A stretch of 64,000 nucleotides of DNA, from the NCBI RefSeq assembly GCF_046480435.1, contig NZ_PKGC01000005.1, one strand, 5' to 3'. Numbering within the stretch: position 1 is the stretch's first letter; every line of letters begins with the position of its first letter. A program made the position numbers and the translations under genes. The stretch comes from Limnospira platensis. GTDB taxonomy: Bacteria > Cyanobacteriota > Cyanobacteriia > Cyanobacteriales > Microcoleaceae. This document shows positions 33,326-43,466 of this stretch, piece by piece. The notes beneath the pieces are model-generated. The model had not been told where the DNA came from. It made no database searches and was given only the letters and a program-made list of their open reading frames with translations.

Positions 33326-35440
33326 TTAGACTGCTGTTTTGGCATCATAGCGACTGGTTAGGCGGTCTAGTTGTTTGACCAACAAGCTGAGGAACAGCCC
33401 CACGTCAGTGACGACACCCACAGACTCAACGGAACCGCGATCGCTTAATTTTGTGACCACAGCCGGGTTAATATCCACACAGACCATTTTAACGCCAGAT
33501 GGAGTCATATTACCGACACCGATGGAATGAAGCATGGTAGAGAGCATGATAATCATGTCTGTACCTTGTAGCAACTGGCTATAGTGCTGCTGTGCTTGAA
33601 TTAAATCCATCTGGGTATCAGGTAGAGGGCCATCATCGCGGATAGAACCCGCCAGGGAGAAGGGAACATCATTGCGGACACACTCATACATAATACCACT
33701 GGTGATAACTCCCTGTTGGACAGCACTAGCAATGCTACCGCAACGCCGAATAGTGTTAATGACTTTGAGATGATGGCGGTGTCCCCCTTTGACGGCGACT
33801 CCCTGTTTCATATCGACACCGAGAGAAGTTCCCATCATGGACTGTTCAATATCATGAACAGCGATCGCATTTCCGCCCAATAAAGCCTGGACATAACCCT
33901 CGCGAATGAGGTGAGATAAATGCTGAGATCCTCCGGTGTGAATAACGACAGGACCAGCGGTTACGACGACTTTACCACCGCGATCGCGAATTTGGCGCAT
34001 TTCCCAGGCTACCTGTTCGACGATCAATTCTACGCGGCGTTCACTAGAAACCCCGGCTGACATAAAGCCAAATTCCTGGTTATTACGCTGTTCGCGAGAT
34101 TCAGGTTTGCGGATAGTGCGGATACCCATAACATCGACAACTACTTTTTCGCCAACTTCGAGATCGCGCAATAATTTACAACGGGCGATCGGTCCTGAGG
34201 GTCCTTCGGTAACAGCGATCGCCCCATCCATGCGCTGATTTTGAACGAGGACCCACTCACCAGCGATGCGTACTTCTGTGGGATAAATAGTAGTCACATA
34301 GAAATCATCGGGACTGACACCATGCTGATGGACGGTTTCCAGTTTCGCATCTTGAACATCTTCTTGTAGAGAAAACGCGCCGATATCAATTAGTTGACTC
34401 ATAATCTCTTCCATGACCTCATGGGAGGGAGCCGAGATTTTAATTTGCGCGGTAGAGGTACTTTGGCGCTGTTCCCCTAGATTAAAATTCTGGACTTGGA
34501 AGCTACCGCCGCCTTCGACGACTAGATCTAAGGCGCGGTTAATTAAACCTGCGTCTAATAAGTGACCCTGTAAACAGACTGTGCGGCTTTCGAGTTGGGT
34601 CGCAGCATGGCGATCCTCGATGATGGGTTCAGTTACCCGCAAAGTTAAACATTTCGCCGCCCCTCCCGCTTTCAGAAATTCGGTCAGGGGAGTTTCAACG
34701 ACATTAAATCCGGCTTCAGATAGCCTTGATTTGAGGTTATCGCTGATTTTGTTCATAATCACCGTCTGGTTAATATTGACGGCGTTACAGGCGAAATTAA
34801 CCGCGTCTGGTTCATCAATAGCAATGCGTTTTTCTGGGGGAACCCGCAGTTCAATGAGACGATTTGAATATGAGTCAAAAGCTGGGGGATAGTACAGCAA
34901 ATAACCCCCTGTCAGAGGACAAAAGCAGGTGTCGAGGTGATAGAAGCGATCGTCCATTAATCGCAGGGATAGGACTTCTATATTCAACCATTCGGCTAAC
35001 AGGGAGTGAGAGTCAAGTTCAGACCGGAAACCATATCCCGCCCACAAATAGCGGCCTTCACGGTCTAATAAAGCATCTCCTGCGCCTTCAAAAGGGAGAT
35101 CTTTGGGGAGTTCGTGAACGGTAAATCCTTGGCTTTCAAACCAAGCCTTAAAATAAGGTTCCTCTCCTTGGCGTTCTTTATGGTAGAACCGACTGAGAAC
35201 CACAGTCTTATCTAATACCAGTCCGGCGTTAGCTGTGAACACCATATCTGGCCAACCTTTCTCTGGTTGCACTAGATCGACGATCGCATGATCTTTAATG
35301 GTATGGTAGAGTTTCTGCCATTGTTCTACAGCGCGATCGTAGGATGATTTATGAATGTTACCCTCCATCCACGGGTTGATCACATAATCTACATCATAGT
35401 GATCTGGGGGACACATGAGAAAGCGAATCGCATCAGTCAT
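33326..35440 (-). CDS. argZ: Arginine dihydrolase / ornithine cyclodeaminase-type bifunctional protein
   Basis: The 704-residue protein matches cyanobacterial ArgZ/AgrE. The N-terminal amidinotransferase-fold domain (about 1-280) converts arginine to ornithine, CO2 and two ammonia. Active-site segments are INPWM, PDMVFTANAG, FEGAGDAL, FYHLDTCFCPL and the nucleophile Cys in AGGAAKCLT. The C-terminal LOR/SDH-ornithine cyclodeaminase-like domain (about 290-700) has a Rossmann part (VVTAGPVVIHTGG, GGNAIAVHDIE, VGVVTDVG). In Anabaena AgrE the second domain makes proline from ornithine; in Synechocystis that activity is uncertain. The gene feeds the ornithine-ammonia cycle and cyanophycin use. Together with speA at 45.9 kb it gives two arginine-consuming routes in this window. 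Confidence 0.92.
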   Translation of the reverse strand: MTDAIRFLMCPPDHYDVDYVINPWMEGNIHKSSYDRAVEQWQKLYHTIKDHAIVDLVQPEKGWPDMVFTANAGLVLDKTVVLSRFYHKERQGEEPYFKAWFESQGFTVHELPKDLPFEGAGDALLDREGRYLWAGYGFRSELDSHSLLAEWLNIEVLSLRLMDDRFYHLDTCFCPLTGGYLLYYPPAFDSYSNRLIELRVPPEKRIAIDEPDAVNFACNAVNINQTVIMNKISDNLKSRLSEAGFNVVETPLTEFLKAGGAAKCLTLRVTEPIIEDRHAATQLESRTVCLQGHLLDAGLINRALDLVVEGGGSFQVQNFNLGEQRQSTSTAQIKISAPSHEVMEEIMSQLIDIGAFSLQEDVQDAKLETVHQHGVSPDDFYVTTIYPTEVRIAGEWVLVQNQRMDGAIAVTEGPSGPIARCKLLRDLEVGEKVVVDVMGIRTIRKPESREQRNNQEFGFMSAGVSSERRVELIVEQVAWEMRQIRDRGGKVVVTAGPVVIHTGGSQHLSHLIREGYVQALLGGNAIAVHDIEQSMMGTSLGVDMKQGVAVKGGHRHHLKVINTIRRCGSIASAVQQGVITSGIMYECVRNDVPFSLAGSIRDDGPLPDTQMDLIQAQQHYSQLLQGTDMIIMLSTMLHSIGVGNMTPSGVKMVCVDINPAVVTKLSDRGSVESVGVVTDVGLFLSLLVKQLDRLTSRYDAKTAV

Positions 35441-35674
35441 AATTAAGCTAATTGGTAGATATACACATCACAGCCACTAAACCACAAAAACCACTCCCAC
35501 ACCTGACAAGTGTTTTAGAAGTGGTCAAGTTTAGCCATAGTCAAGCCGACTTATTATTCTAACATGGCCGGACGTAGCAACACACTTTCCCCATTGCCAA
35601 CTGCAAATGCTAGACTAGGTGCTGGGGACGATCGCACTTCTATCTCCAGTCATTGCACACCCAACTACCAAAAC

Positions 35675-36853
35675 ATGAAATATTCTGTGTTAGATACATT
35701 TGCTGGAGCCGGAGGGTTCAGTTTAGGATTCCAGTGGGCGGGAGCCCACATTATTGGTGCTATTGAAATCGATGAATGGGCTGGTGAGACATTTCAATTT
35801 AATCATCCAAATGCTCATCTGATTAAAGGTGATATTAAAGGGATAACTGACGAACAAATCCTTGACACTTTTGGGGAGATTAAACCTCACATCATTTTGG
35901 GAGGTATTCCCTGCCAAGGCTTTTCTATTTGCAATCAAAATAAAGGCGATCGCCAAGACTCTAGAAATTATATGTTTCAGGATTTAATCAGAATTAGCAG
36001 TTTGCTACAGCCGGAGATTATCATTATTGAAAATGTCCCGAATTTAATTAAAGCTAAAACCACCAATAGACAGCTAGTTATTGATTTGATTATGTCAAAA
36101 TTGCGGCATCTAGGATATCAAGTAAATTATCAAATACTGAATGCTACTGATTATGGAATTCCTCAAGTCAGAAAAAGATTATTTATCCTGGCTCATAGAT
36201 GTGATCTTACCCATCCATTTCCTCAGCCTACACATACAACAAGTAATCAGACAGAGTTGTTTACACATAATCTAAAGAAATGCCCAAGTCTATGGGAGGC
36301 TATCTCAGACTTACCCGATATTGATGCGGGGGAAGGAGCAGAAGAAATGGAATATAATAAATGTCCAGATCATGAATATCAACAGATTCTCAGGAATGGT
36401 TCTGATAGGGTTTTTAATCATAAAGCTATGAAACATTCTCAGCGATTAGTTCAGCGTTTTGCATCAATGGGCTGGGGAGACTCGACATCTGATGTACCTA
36501 ATCATTTGCGCCCCCTCAAAAGAAATAGCCATCAGTTTTCTGATAAAATCTATGACCAAAATAATAGAAGAATGTCCCCATATAAACCATGCAACACTAT
36601 ACCAGCTTCCTTTTATGCTAATTTTGTTCATCCTTATAAAAATCGCAATTTTACGGCGCGGGAGGGTGCGAGAATACAGTCTTTTCCAGATTGGTATGTG
36701 TTCAAAGGTAAGCCAACTGTTGTCAGTCACAAACTTTTAGAGCGTGAGGGTAGATTGGCGGAAAAGCATCTATGCCAATATAATCAAATTGGTAATGCTG
36801 TTCCCCCTTTAATGGCAAAAGCTATAGCGGAAAATCTCTTTAAACAACTTTAA
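35675..36853 (+). CDS. DNA (cytosine-5) methyltransferase
   Basis: All main C5-MTase motifs are present: I DTFAGAGGFSLGF, the catalytic Cys in motif IV GGIPCQGFS, motif VI IIENVPNL, motif VIII QVRKRLFIL and motif X IGNAVPPLMAKAIAENL. The target recognition domain lies at about 190-330. The ATG at 35675 is chosen because MKYSVLDTFAGAGG is the normal N-terminus; an in-frame ATG at 35564 would add 37 residues without family similarity. No clear Shine-Dalgarno sequence at either. The stop is 6 nt before the endonuclease gene, so the two form a restriction-modification operon. A/T-rich codon use differs from the flanking genes, consistent with transfer. Confidence 0.9.
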   Translation: MKYSVLDTFAGAGGFSLGFQWAGAHIIGAIEIDEWAGETFQFNHPNAHLIKGDIKGITDEQILDTFGEIKPHIILGGIPCQGFSICNQNKGDRQDSRNYMFQDLIRISSLLQPEIIIIENVPNLIKAKTTNRQLVIDLIMSKLRHLGYQVNYQILNATDYGIPQVRKRLFILAHRCDLTHPFPQPTHTTSNQTELFTHNLKKCPSLWEAISDLPDIDAGEGAEEMEYNKCPDHEYQQILRNGSDRVFNHKAMKHSQRLVQRFASMGWGDSTSDVPNHLRPLKRNSHQFSDKIYDQNNRRMSPYKPCNTIPASFYANFVHPYKNRNFTAREGARIQSFPDWYVFKGKPTVVSHKLLEREGRLAEKHLCQYNQIGNAVPPLMAKAIAENLFKQL

Positions 36854-36859
36854 AATAAT

Positions 36860-37729
36860 ATGTTTGTTCACGGTAAAAATATTAGCCAAAAAGAAAACCA
36901 TAAAACCAAATATAGAGACGATGAATCTCGGCGTTATTTGGCGGAAATTAGATTACATTATGAGCAGTGGAAATCTGCTAATCAATCCCTGATAGGTCCC
37001 GGTTCAAAAGCACATCCAAATGACTTGGTAATCATGGATGAACGAGTAAAAATCCTCAATGATTATAAAGATTTTTTAGATCAGCAACACTATGCTGCTA
37101 AATTCGATTCTCGGTCTAATCTACATTCTTCGGTATTAGAGGAGTTTATGTACTACTTATTTAGAGATTTGGTTCAAGAAATTTCTCCCCATGCACTGCT
37201 GGGAAAAGCTCACTCTTTTAAAGATGTATTTTTTCGCCCACCTTCTTATCAAGAAATGCTGAAAAAGCCCTATGCTTTAATTGAGATAAAAGACCATGAC
37301 TTTGCGATTGGAGTTAGTGTGGAAACACAAATGAAATGTGAAGGTTCTCCGGTCGTAGAAACACACAATTGGGATATTCCTGCTGTAGCGATTGCATGCA
37401 AAACCTATTTAGATAAGACGATGCTGCAAGATATTTCTACGGCGGCTGAACAACTCAAGTATAAAAATCCCAATGCTATGTATATTGTAGTGGCAGAATG
37501 GCTCAAACTTACTGACTCGGTGAATCTGAGAAAATATAAAATTGATCAAATTTATATTTTGCGAAAACAAAAAAATACTGATAGAGAATTTAGATATCTT
37601 GAGAGTTATCAGAAAAATCCTATATACTCTGATGTAGTACAACATCTATTTCTGAAAGTACGAGAGTTTCTGATTTCCGACTGGGAGGGAGGAATATCAG
37701 ATGGTTTAAATCGTGGTTTTTTACTCTAA
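36860..37729 (+). CDS. Type II restriction endonuclease, Bpu10I-like (tentative)
   Basis: The 289-residue protein directly follows a C5-methyltransferase gene (6-nt gap). The central region reads ALLGKAHSFKDVFFRPPSYQEMLKKPYALIEIKDHDFAIG, where the IEIKDHDFAIG core with upstream acidic residues fits a PD-(D/E)xK nuclease site. The overall pattern (SSVLEEFMYYLFRDL, then VAIACKTYLDKTMLQDI) recalls the Bpu10I-type family (recognition CCTNAGC in the type enzyme), from memory only. No frameshift or stop interrupts it. The cognate specificity is unknown. It is A/T-rich like the methyltransferase. Confidence 0.65.
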   Translation: MFVHGKNISQKENHKTKYRDDESRRYLAEIRLHYEQWKSANQSLIGPGSKAHPNDLVIMDERVKILNDYKDFLDQQHYAAKFDSRSNLHSSVLEEFMYYLFRDLVQEISPHALLGKAHSFKDVFFRPPSYQEMLKKPYALIEIKDHDFAIGVSVETQMKCEGSPVVETHNWDIPAVAIACKTYLDKTMLQDISTAAEQLKYKNPNAMYIVVAEWLKLTDSVNLRKYKIDQIYILRKQKNTDREFRYLESYQKNPIYSDVVQHLFLKVREFLISDWEGGISDGLNRGFLL

Positions 37730-37920
37730 AATCTTGGCTATGACAATTCCTCTGGCTTCCCCGAGTCCCTGCCCTAATTATCCCATATCATTATTAAACT
37801 CGCAAGGAGGTGAATCTTTCCGCGTTTGTATGCTATGATATGCTACAATTCAGACTATACTTTTCTCCCTTGACAACCCAAACCGATTAGATTAGATGAC
37901 TGTAAATTAATCAATAAATT

Positions 37921-40900
37921 ATGGCTAAAAATAGTTTTAATCTTTCCGAATGGTCGATTCGACAACCTGTTCCCACTTTGGTGCTGTTTTTGATCCTGAC
38001 GCTGGTGGGGTTGATGTCTTTTTTTCAACTGGGAATTGATGATACTCCTAATATAGATATTCCGGCGGTTACGGTGACAGTTACACAACCGGGTGCGGGT
38101 CCTAATGAATTGGAAAATCAGGTGACAAAACAGGTCGAAGATGCGATCGCCGGATTAGGAAATATTGACCAACTCACCTCTACAGTCAGAGACGGAGTAT
38201 CTAGCACTACCGTGAGTTTTGTTTTGGGAACCGATAGCGATCGCGCTACTAATGATGTCCGTAATGCGATCGCTCAAATTCGCCAAAGCCTACCCCAAGA
38301 CATTAACGATCCTATTGTACAGCGTCTGCGATTTGCGGGCGGGTCGATTATGACCTATGCGGTAACATCACCCACCCGCTCAGTAGAAGAACTTAGCGAT
38401 CTGGTCGATCGCACTATTAGCCGCGCCTTACTTAACGTTCCTGGTGTCGCCCAAATTCAACGACTCGGAGGAGTTGACCGAGAAATTCGCGTCGAACTTC
38501 ACCCCGATCGCATCCAAAGTTTAGGCATCACCACCACCCAAGTTAACGACCAAATTCGTGCTTTTAATATTAACCTTCCCGGAGGGCGATCGCAAGTAGG
38601 CGGTAGTGAAAAAAGTATCCGCACCCTCGGAAGCGCCCAAACCGTCGAAGCATTAAGAGACTATCCAATTATACTCCCCAATGGTAACTCAGTTCCCCTG
38701 TCCAGTATTGGCACGGTTACCGATGGTTTAGCAGAAGTCCGCCAAGTCGCCAAATTTGCAGACTTTCCCCTAGAGTCTAACAGTGAAATTGGTACTCCTG
38801 TTGTCGGCTTTTCCGTCCTCCGCAGTACCGGAAGCACCCTAGTATCAGTAGAACAAGGTATTCGCGAGCGGGTGGTAGACCTACAAAAAACACTCCCAGA
38901 AGACATTAAACTAGAACTAATTGTCACCAGGGCTAATTCTATTCGCGAGTCCTATCAAGCCTCAGTGGATGCGTTAGTTATCGGTTCCATTTTAACCGTG
39001 GTGGTCGTCGGTGTATTTTTGCGAAACTGGCGACCAACTTTAATTACGGCGATCGCCTTACCTTTATCGATTTTACCCACCTTCCTGGTGATGCGGATGT
39101 TTGATTATACCCTCAATGGGATGACTCTATTAGCCCTAGCTTTAGCCATGGGAAACCTAGTAGATGATGCTATCTGTATGATGGAGAATATAGATCAGCA
39201 CGTTGAGATGGGTAAACCTCCCTTTAAAGCTGCTATTGACGCTTCCCGCGAAATTGGGTTAGCCGTAGTCGCCACCACCGCCACCATTGTCGCTGTCTTC
39301 CTTCCCGTCGCTTTTATGGGAGGGGTTCCCGGTCAATTTTTCCAACCCTTTGGAGTTACAGTAGCTACCTCTACCATGTTTTCTACCCTAGTCGCCTGTA
39401 CCATGACTCCCCTATTGGGCGCTAGGTTACTTAAACAAAAATCAACACCTCCCAAAACTGACACTAATCACACCCGGCGGCGCTTCTCTCCCTATCGCAG
39501 CCTTTTGGCTTGGTCGTTGCGACACCGCATCACTACCCTGTTATTAGCGATCGCCTTTTTTATCGCCAGTTTACAATTAGTCCCCCTCATCCCCAAAGGC
39601 TTATTTAGTAGTGGAGATACTGGATTAAGTACCATTTCCCTTCAATTACCGCCCGGTTCCACTTTAGCCGAATTGGAAACTACCACCCAAGAAGCGATCG
39701 CCCACTTAGCCGAAAATCCCGCCGTTGACAACGTTTTAGCAGTCTTGGGAAATCGTGGGGAAGGTGTCGTAGAAGTTAACCAAGCTACCCTGTCTGTAAA
39801 TTTAGTCCCCTCCGATGACCGGGAGATATCCCAGGCGGAATTTGAAACACAAATGAGAACCCGTTTTGCTCAAATTCCTGGCGCGAGAATTAGCTTTCAG
39901 TCCCAGGGTGCAGGTGGCGGCGGCAAGGATTTATCTATTGTTCTTAGTAGTGATAACCCCGATGCTTTGTTAGAAACTGCTAATGCTTTGGAAAGCCAAA
40001 TGCGGTCAATTCCCGGACTCGTAGAAGTTACCTCTAGCGCTAGTTTGGTCAGACCGGAAATCTTGATTCGTCCTGACCCTAGAAGGGCTGGAGATTTGGG
40101 CGTTTCTGTACAGGCGATCGCCCGCACCGCTTTATTAGCTACCTTGGGTGATAACCAGTCGAATTTGGCTAAGTTTGACTTACCCGATCGCCAAATTCCT
40201 ATCCGAGTACAATTGGCTGAGGAGTTTCGCAATGATTTTGAGGCGATCGAAAATTTACGCATACCTACCCAGGATGGTCGATTAGTTCCCCTCTCTGCTG
40301 TCGCTGATATTACTATCGGTAGCGGTCCCGCCACTATTGACCGCTATTTCCGTTCCCGACAAGTACAATTAGAGGCTAATTTAGAAGGTCTTTCCTTGGG
40401 TGATGCTCTCGCACTGGTAGAGGCTTTACCAGCTATGAACCCCCTACCGCCTGATGTACAACAGCAGTCCGAAGGTGATGCTAGAATTATGATTGATGTC
40501 TTCACCCGCTTTCTCTCCGCTTTGGCTTTAGCTGTCTTGGGAATTTATGCCATCCTCGTATTGCTTTACAACAACTTTATTATCCCCGTTACCATTTTGA
40601 TGGCTTTACCTCTATCCCTCGGCGGCGCATTACTAGCCTTGATGGTTACTCAAAAAGAGTTGGGCTTATTTGCTCTCATTGGTATTGTTCTGTTGATGGG
40701 TTTGGTCACTAAAAATGCCATCCTTTTGGTCGATTGTTCTATGGCTAATCAACAGATGGGAATGTCTCGATTTAATGCAGTCCTAGAAGCTGGATGCTCC
40801 CGACTGCGACCTATTTTGATGACCACTTTTTCTACCATCGCCGGTATGTTACCTATTGCTTTGGAGTGGGGCGCAGGTTCTCAGGTACGCAGTCCTATGG

Positions 40901-41079
40901 CGATCGCTGTTATTGGTGGAATGACTACATCTACCCTCTTAACTTTGGTCGTCGTTCCCGTTTGGTTTACCTATGTTGATGGGTTCCAAAACTGGCTTAA
41001 AAATCCCTTTAAACCTAAACGGCGGCGCGTATCACCTGCTAAAAAAATGCCCAAAAATATGGCTTCTATCAAAGAATAA
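37921..41079 (+). CDS. RND family efflux transporter permease (AcrB/MdtB type)
   Basis: The 1052-residue inner-membrane pump has twelve membrane helices in two repeats with two large periplasmic loops each. The proton-relay Asp pair in TM4 is seen in LAMGNLVDDAICMMEN; the TM10 lysine is in LLMGLVTKNAILLVDCSM. The N-terminus (NLSEWSIRQPVPTLVLFLILTLVGLMSFFQLGIDDTPNID) is typical of HAE1-type pumps. No membrane-fusion or outer-membrane partner gene is next to it, so it must use partners encoded elsewhere. The substrate is unknown. The start ATG 37921 gives the standard N-terminus. Confidence 0.93.
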   Translation: MAKNSFNLSEWSIRQPVPTLVLFLILTLVGLMSFFQLGIDDTPNIDIPAVTVTVTQPGAGPNELENQVTKQVEDAIAGLGNIDQLTSTVRDGVSSTTVSFVLGTDSDRATNDVRNAIAQIRQSLPQDINDPIVQRLRFAGGSIMTYAVTSPTRSVEELSDLVDRTISRALLNVPGVAQIQRLGGVDREIRVELHPDRIQSLGITTTQVNDQIRAFNINLPGGRSQVGGSEKSIRTLGSAQTVEALRDYPIILPNGNSVPLSSIGTVTDGLAEVRQVAKFADFPLESNSEIGTPVVGFSVLRSTGSTLVSVEQGIRERVVDLQKTLPEDIKLELIVTRANSIRESYQASVDALVIGSILTVVVVGVFLRNWRPTLITAIALPLSILPTFLVMRMFDYTLNGMTLLALALAMGNLVDDAICMMENIDQHVEMGKPPFKAAIDASREIGLAVVATTATIVAVFLPVAFMGGVPGQFFQPFGVTVATSTMFSTLVACTMTPLLGARLLKQKSTPPKTDTNHTRRRFSPYRSLLAWSLRHRITTLLLAIAFFIASLQLVPLIPKGLFSSGDTGLSTISLQLPPGSTLAELETTTQEAIAHLAENPAVDNVLAVLGNRGEGVVEVNQATLSVNLVPSDDREISQAEFETQMRTRFAQIPGARISFQSQGAGGGGKDLSIVLSSDNPDALLETANALESQMRSIPGLVEVTSSASLVRPEILIRPDPRRAGDLGVSVQAIARTALLATLGDNQSNLAKFDLPDRQIPIRVQLAEEFRNDFEAIENLRIPTQDGRLVPLSAVADITIGSGPATIDRYFRSRQVQLEANLEGLSLGDALALVEALPAMNPLPPDVQQQSEGDARIMIDVFTRFLSALALAVLGIYAILVLLYNNFIIPVTILMALPLSLGGALLALMVTQKELGLFALIGIVLLMGLVTKNAILLVDCSMANQQMGMSRFNAVLEAGCSRLRPILMTTFSTIAGMLPIALEWGAGSQVRSPMAIAVIGGMTTSTLLTLVVVPVWFTYVDGFQNWLKNPFKPKRRRVSPAKKMPKNMASIKE

Positions 41080-41150
41080 TCACCCTGATTTTGGGCTAGA
41101 TGATTTTTTGTTCAACACCTAAAAAAAACGCCCGATTTTTCAGTAAAAGG

Positions 41151-41179
41151 TTGACAAATCATCAGCCCTAAGCTATAAT
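41151..41179 (+). promoter_or_regulatory. Perfect consensus sigma-70 promoter without an annotated target
   Basis: TTGACA (41151-41156), a 17-nt spacer and TATAAT (41174-41179): an exact consensus pair. It faces right into the 3' end of the WD40 gene, which is on the opposite strand. Transcription would begin near 41186 and run antisense to the STAND/WD40 operon or make a short RNA. Confidence 0.7.
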
Positions 41180-41276
41180 GGTATCGTTGGGGTTGATATG
41201 GCTATACGCTTGATTTTTTATTCAACATAGTTAAACCAGAGGGGGTGGTAGTGTGGGAGGGGTGGAGGTTTCAGCC

Positions 41277-43466
41277 CTAGCCCTGAATGGTTAAAAAATA
41301 GATCTGTCCGCCGCCATCACCGGCGACCACGGTACAGCCATCAGAAGCGATCGCACAGCATCGGACAGAAGAAGAAGTGATCAACTTAGCGAGGACGGTT
41401 CCGGTGTTCAAATCCCATAACTTGAGGGTATCGTCAAAAGACCCGGACAGAGCCCGCTTACCGTCTGGGGTGACAGCCACAGCATTAACCGATCGCCGAT
41501 GAGCCACAAGCGATCGCACTTCTCGTCCTGTGAGCAAATCCCATAACTTGATCGTATCGTCAAAAGACCCGGACAGAGCCTGCTGACCGTCTGGGGTAAT
41601 CGCCAACGCATCAACCCAACGGCGATGACCGACAAGCGATCGCACTTCTAGTCCAGTTTGTAAATCCCAGAGTTTAAGGGTGTTATCCTCCGACCCCGAA
41701 AGCCCCCACCTACCATCAGGAGTAATCGCCACAGCCGAAACCGAATCATCATGACCCATAAACGAGCGAATTTCCTTGAGAGTCCTCATATCCCAAAGTT
41801 TAAGGGTGTTATCCTCCGACCCCGAAAGCGCCCACTTCCCATCAGAGGTAATCGCCACCGCCCTAACCGGGTCAGTATGACCAGTCAGAGAAAATAATTC
41901 CTGTCCCGACTCCAAATCCCACAGCTTGAGAGTAGTATCCTCCGACCCAGATAAAGCCCGTTTACCGTCCGGGGTAATCGCCACCGTCCTGACCCAATCA
42001 CTGTGACCCACAAAGCAGCGCAACTCCTGTCCCGTCTGCAAATCCCACAACTTGAGAGTTTCATCATAGGAAGCCGACAGAGCCCACCTATCATTAGGGG
42101 TAATTGCTACAGCAGAGATAGCATCACTATGACCGAGGAAACAATCTAACTCCTCTTCCGTAGCCAAATCCCAAAGTTTGAGAGTCTGGTCAAAAGACCC
42201 CGAAAGCGCCTGCTTACCGTCTGGAGTAATCGCCACATCCCAAACCCAACGACGATGACCCGCAAAAGATCGCAACTCTTCCCCGGTTTGTAAATCCCAA
42301 AGTTTCAAAGTCTTATCAAAAGACCCAGACAGAGCCCTTTCACCGTCTGGAGTAATCGCCACCGCATTAACCGAATCCTCATGACCCGCAAAAGTTCGCA
42401 AATCTTCCCCGGTTTGTAAATCCCAGAGTTTAAGAGTCTGGTCAAAAGACCCCGACAGAGCCCGTTTACCATTAGGAGTAATCGCCAACGCCCAAACTGA
42501 ACCCTCGTGACCCGCAAAAGTTCGCAACTCTTCCCCGGTTTGTAAATCCCAAAGTTTCAAAGTCTTATCAAAAGAAGCCGATAGAGCCCGTTTACCATCA
42601 GGAGTAATCGCCACCGCCGCCACCAAATCCCCGTGACCCGTAAAAGTTCGTATTTCCTCCCCTGTCACCAAATCCCACAGCCTGAGAGTAGTATCTTTTG
42701 AACCCGACAGAGCGCGTTTACCGTCTGGAGTCATCGCCACCGCCGTCACCCAATCCCCATGACCCGCAAAAGTTCGCAACTCTTCGCCAGTCCGCAAATC
42801 CCACATTTTGAGAGTATTATCATAGGAACCGGAAATCGCCCGCTTACCGCTAGGGCTAATCGCCAAAGCTAAGACCCTACAAGTATGACCCTGAAGCGAT
42901 CGCACCACTCGTCCCGTCTTCAAATTCCACAGTTTTAGGGTAGTATCTCCCGAAGCCGACACACCAGCCCTACCATCAGGAGTAATCGCCACCGCATTAA
43001 CCGAGTCTCCGTGACCCACCAAAGTCCGAATCAGCACCCCATCAGGGGAATCAAAACAGGGAAACAGCGGACAAAACCAAGACCGCTCCTGATATTGTTT
43101 CACCTGTTCGATAAAGTCTTTAATCCCCGGTTCCGAGAAATATAATAGCCGTCCCAGCAATTGTTCCGCCAACTGGCTGTTATCTTCCTCCAAAATATGA
43201 GAAGACATCAGCAAAGACTTTTGAATCAATTGGAAAACCCGTTGCTGACCTGGGGACACCAAAGATAAAGCCAAATCATAATCATCAATTAGCGCCCGGA
43301 TCCCCACATTGGCTAACTTTTGTTCCAAAAAGCCAAAATCCATTAACCAATCAACCAAGCGCTTTATATCCTTAATTTCCGCCAGATAAATAGGTTGGTG
43401 TCGTAACACATGGAGACGGTCTTCTGGTAACTGTTCAGTTAGCCAATGGGTCAGTTTTTGGGTCAT
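41277..43466 (-). CDS. WD40 protein with 14 blades, partner of STAND NTPase
   Basis: The 729-residue protein has an N-terminal helical segment (about 1-143, LMDFGFLEQKLANVGIRALIDDYDLAL) of the kind that normally links the NTPase and WD40 halves of NACHT/NB-ARC-WD40 proteins. From about 145 to 729 there are 13 full WD40 units of exactly 42 residues (GHxxxVxAVAITPDGKRALSGSxDxTLKLWDLxTGEE) plus a degenerate fourteenth. That suits two seven-bladed propellers. The DNA is a 126-bp tandem repeat, highly similar between units, so copy number may vary. The start ATG overlaps the stop of the upstream NTPase gene by 4 bp (ATGA). The likely role is target sensing for the NTPase. Confidence 0.92.
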   Translation of the reverse strand: MTQKLTHWLTEQLPEDRLHVLRHQPIYLAEIKDIKRLVDWLMDFGFLEQKLANVGIRALIDDYDLALSLVSPGQQRVFQLIQKSLLMSSHILEEDNSQLAEQLLGRLLYFSEPGIKDFIEQVKQYQERSWFCPLFPCFDSPDGVLIRTLVGHGDSVNAVAITPDGRAGVSASGDTTLKLWNLKTGRVVRSLQGHTCRVLALAISPSGKRAISGSYDNTLKMWDLRTGEELRTFAGHGDWVTAVAMTPDGKRALSGSKDTTLRLWDLVTGEEIRTFTGHGDLVAAVAITPDGKRALSASFDKTLKLWDLQTGEELRTFAGHEGSVWALAITPNGKRALSGSFDQTLKLWDLQTGEDLRTFAGHEDSVNAVAITPDGERALSGSFDKTLKLWDLQTGEELRSFAGHRRWVWDVAITPDGKQALSGSFDQTLKLWDLATEEELDCFLGHSDAISAVAITPNDRWALSASYDETLKLWDLQTGQELRCFVGHSDWVRTVAITPDGKRALSGSEDTTLKLWDLESGQELFSLTGHTDPVRAVAITSDGKWALSGSEDNTLKLWDMRTLKEIRSFMGHDDSVSAVAITPDGRWGLSGSEDNTLKLWDLQTGLEVRSLVGHRRWVDALAITPDGQQALSGSFDDTIKLWDLLTGREVRSLVAHRRSVNAVAVTPDGKRALSGSFDDTLKLWDLNTGTVLAKLITSSSVRCCAIASDGCTVVAGDGGGQIYFLTIQG

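Noticed and set aside
37730..37920. Possible insertion-sequence end before the RND gene
   Set aside because: There are AT-rich direct motifs but no inverted ends, no target duplication and no transposase trace. Not reported as a mobile element.
41408..42517. Minus-strand alternative frames inside the WD40 gene
   Set aside because: They repeat with the 126-bp unit and are shadows of the WD40 frame.
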